A stretch of DNA of 16,570 nt from contig DFYJ01000134.1 in the NCBI GenBank assembly GCA_002383325.1, forward strand, positions 4,763-21,332. Direction: 5' to 3'. Numbering within the stretch: position 1 is the stretch's first letter; every line of letters starts with the position of its first letter. Position numbers and translations under genes: made by a program. A model generated the notes under the pieces. That model was not told the origin of the DNA. It worked only from the letters and a program-made list of their open reading frames with translations, and searched no databases. Shown piece after piece: positions 15,922-16,570 of this stretch. This stretch comes from Candidatus Aminicenantes bacterium UBA4085 (lineage in GTDB: Bacteria; Acidobacteriota; Aminicenantia; Aminicenantales; UBA4085).

Positions 15922-16570
15922 ATGTTCTCCTTCCACAACACCCTAGGCGGCCGTATCGAGCCTTTTGAGCCCCTCGTTCCCGGCCGGGTCGGCCTTTACA
16001 CCTGCGGCCCGACGGTCTACGACACTCCTCACATCGGCAATTACCGGTCCTACATCTTCGAGGACCTCCTCAAGCGCTCCCTGAGGCTGGCCGGCTTCCG
16101 GGTCCGCCACGTCATGAATATCACCGATGTGGACGACAAGACCATCCGCAACGCCGGGGAGTGCGGCCTGTCCCTGGACGCCTACACCGAGCCCTATATC
16201 GCCCAGTTCATGGCCGGTCTCCGAACGCTGCGCATCGAGCCGGCCGACGTTTATCCGCGGGCGACGCAGCACATCCCCGAGATGATCGTCCTCATCCAGG
16301 GCCTGCTCGACAAAGGCTTCGCCTATCGCCAAGACGGCTCCATCTACTTCGCCATCGACAGGTTCCCCGCCTACGGCCGGTTGTCCGGCATGAGGACCGA
16401 GGACCTGCGGACCACCGAGCGCGTTGGAGCCCGCCTGGAGTCCGACGAGTACGAAAAGGACAGCGCCCGCGACTTCGCCCTTTGGAAGGCGCCCAAGGAG
16501 GGCGAGCCGTCCTGGGACGCCCCCTTCGGCGCCGGACGTCCCGGCTGGCACATCGAATGCTCGGCCATGA
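15922..16570 (+). CDS. cysS: Cysteinyl-tRNA synthetase, N-terminal part (3'-truncated by window end)
   Basis: The frame is open from ATG 15922 to the window end, giving 216 codons of an enzyme usually about 460-490 residues long. It charges tRNA-Cys in the cytoplasm and is a class I synthetase. Diagnostic blocks are LYTCGPTVYDTPHIGNYRSYIFEDLLKR, with the zinc-ligand Cys and the HIGN form of the HIGH motif. RHVMNITDVDDKTIRNA and DFALWKAPKEGEPSWDAPFGAGRPGWHIECSAM follow, the last carrying the second zinc Cys and His near the edge. The KMSKS loop and tRNA-binding domain lie outside. GAGG is found 5 nt before the ATG. It diverges from the LKR-SDH operon. Confidence 0.97.
   Translation, partial: MFSFHNTLGGRIEPFEPLVPGRVGLYTCGPTVYDTPHIGNYRSYIFEDLLKRSLRLAGFRVRHVMNITDVDDKTIRNAGECGLSLDAYTEPYIAQFMAGLRTLRIEPADVYPRATQHIPEMIVLIQGLLDKGFAYRQDGSIYFAIDRFPAYGRLSGMRTEDLRTTERVGARLESDEYEKDSARDFALWKAPKEGEPSWDAPFGAGRPGWHIECSAM

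Noticed and set aside
15911..15946. An 11-codon frame (MRPPCSPSTTP) overlapping the cysS start, with one Cys codon, as a possible cysteine-sensing leader peptide.
   Set aside because: It has a single Cys codon, overlaps the -10 box and the gene start, has no ribosome site, and there is no attenuator structure. Most likely chance.

Overview
The window is high-GC, very densely coding bacterial chromosome. It has no mobile element, RNA gene or CRISPR, and no gap longer than about 125 bases. A type IV pilus ATPase, an Hsp70 operon under HrcA, a soluble Ser/Thr kinase with a zinc ribbon, and a two-gene lysine-ketoglutarate reductase/saccharopine dehydrogenase pair suggest a Gram-negative-type lineage such as Acidobacteriota or Candidatus Aminicenantes. 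That placement is a guess from gene content and style, not from a marker-gene tree.

Layout. Positions 2-2455 (+ strand) carry the end of a GT87-like polytopic membrane glycosyltransferase, a DUF2085 membrane protein, a small cysteine-containing membrane protein and a diacylglycerol-kinase-family lipid kinase. The last two overlap as ATGA. This looks like a membrane/lipid cluster. It converges on the left end of a long minus-strand block.

Positions 13050 down to 2492 (- strand) form one nearly gapless series: hrcA, grpE, a short dnaK, dnaJ, rsmE, a Ser/Thr kinase, pilT, alaS and a secreted lytic transglycosylase. The first six genes overlap or are separated by 12 nt or less, so they are probably one transcript. 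Later gaps are 71, 15 and 61 nt. HrcA should repress the chaperone genes, but no canonical CIRCE operator is visible. The candidate hrcA promoter has a perfect TATAAT box and would give a very short leader.

Positions 15798 down to 13137 (- strand) hold two overlapping genes for the two halves of the eukaryotic AASS enzyme: lysine-ketoglutarate reductase, then saccharopine dehydrogenase. They should convert lysine plus 2-oxoglutarate to glutamate plus aminoadipate semialdehyde. Divergent from them is the start of cysS, cut by the window end at 16570. The 123-base divergent intergenic region contains a perfect 16-bp palindrome in the predicted lysine-operon promoter, a good operator candidate.

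Most genes belong to familiar families. The points that stand out are the lidless DnaK whose last codons are read out of the start of dnaJ, the palindromic operator candidate, the split AASS pair, and the zinc-ribbon kinase translationally coupled to rsmE. I saw no clearly undescribed multi-gene system.
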